DNA of 14,534 nt from Halobacteriales archaeon (lineage in GTDB: Archaea > Halobacteriota > Halobacteria > Halobacteriales > Hikarchaeaceae): assembly GCA_029941175.1 (NCBI GenBank), contig JAPYRM010000010.1:1-14534 (forward strand), in the 5' to 3' direction. Of this stretch, positions 14,422-14,534 are shown one piece after another. Under the pieces are notes generated by a model. It worked only from the letters and a program-made list of their open reading frames with translations, had not been told where the DNA came from and ran no database searches. The stretch's first letter is position 1; each line of letters starts with the position of its first letter. The position numbers and the translations under genes are program-made.

Positions 14422-14534
14422 GTGGACCTCTTCTCCTTGGTAATCATATCCCTGTGGGTCATGTTACCTGCTTATATCCCCAATAATGCCGCCGCAGTTT
14501 TTGGTGGAGGTGCTCCCTTGGACCTAGGTTTCTC
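14422..14534 (+). CDS. carS: CDP-archaeol synthase, N-terminal fragment (3' cut by window)
   Basis: The frame is open from the stop at 14401-14403 to the window end. The best start is the GTG at 14422, giving a hydrophobic first helix (about residues 2-14, [13 protein letters not shown]) followed by [20 protein letters not shown]. This LPAY-x-PNN/S-A-A-x-x-x-GGG-x-P-hD block is the N-terminal signature of CarS (formerly DUF46). CarS couples CTP to unsaturated archaeol phosphate to make CDP-archaeol, the branch point of archaeal phospholipid synthesis, in the membrane. The ATG at 14461 would begin inside the conserved block and remove the first helix, so I reject it as the start. About 37 residues are visible. 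Confidence 0.88.
   Translation, partial: MDLFSLVIISLWVMLPAYIPNNAAAVFGGGAPLDLGF

Noticed and set aside
1..14534. Search for transposases, CRISPR repeats, tRNA/rRNA genes and integration sites
   Set aside because: None seen; all genes are core-metabolism or conserved hypothetical genes with short gaps between them.

Overview
The window looks like a chromosomal core-gene segment from a euryarchaeon related to the haloarchaea (class Halobacteria), but with an AT-rich genome. The archaeal markers are an aRF1-type release factor, a 4-demethylwyosine synthase, a CTP-dependent riboflavin kinase, an archaeal-type leucyl-tRNA synthetase and the start of a CDP-archaeol synthase. Judged from memory of the families, LeuRS, ArgRS, aRF1, prephenate dehydratase and the BCAT-like enzyme are closest to haloarchaeal versions. 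Base composition is clearly below half G+C and the proteins are not very acidic. A low-GC sister group of the haloarchaea, for example marine group IV / Hikarchaeia, is a reasonable guess, but it is inference and needs a tree. Several start codons have a TATA-like box about 24-33 bases upstream, which suggests leaderless transcripts.

Layout. Positions 3-332 hold the C-terminal end of a dihydrolipoamide dehydrogenase-like flavoprotein, cut by the window edge. Next, all on the plus strand, come prephenate dehydratase (396-1202), a Bcp-type peroxiredoxin (1263-1706), leucyl-tRNA synthetase (1793-4624) and a 69-residue membrane protein (4698-4907). A 210-base AT-rich intergenic region with T-tracts and an unusual set of inverted repeats leads into an AzgA-type purine permease (5118-6506). 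A long imperfect hairpin separates the permease from a membrane-anchored, arylsulfotransferase-like beta-propeller protein (6632-8056).

The minus-strand pair argS (11117-9375) and aRF1 (9308-8058) runs towards that propeller gene, and the two converging stop codons are one base apart. Divergent from argS are tyw1 (11246-12223) and ribK (12230-12661), six bases apart and probably one operon. They are followed by a branched-chain aminotransferase gene with its own promoter (12720-13652). A minus-strand DUF502 membrane protein (13689-14285) converges on it. Divergent from DUF502, the CDP-archaeol synthase gene starts at a GTG at 14422 and runs off the window.

By theme, the segment is translation (LeuRS, ArgRS, aRF1, tRNA wyosine modification), amino-acid synthesis (phenylalanine, branched-chain), cofactor and redox functions (lipoamide dehydrogenase, FMN, peroxiredoxin), purine uptake and archaeal lipid synthesis. 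I see no mobile element, CRISPR array, rRNA or tRNA. No dramatic undescribed system is visible. The best leads are the repeat-rich promoter region of the purine permease, the long hairpin at 6549-6606, the small membrane protein behind leuS, and a riboflavin kinase without the regulatory HTH domain that many archaeal homologues carry. No stretch of more than 300 bases lacks a gene.
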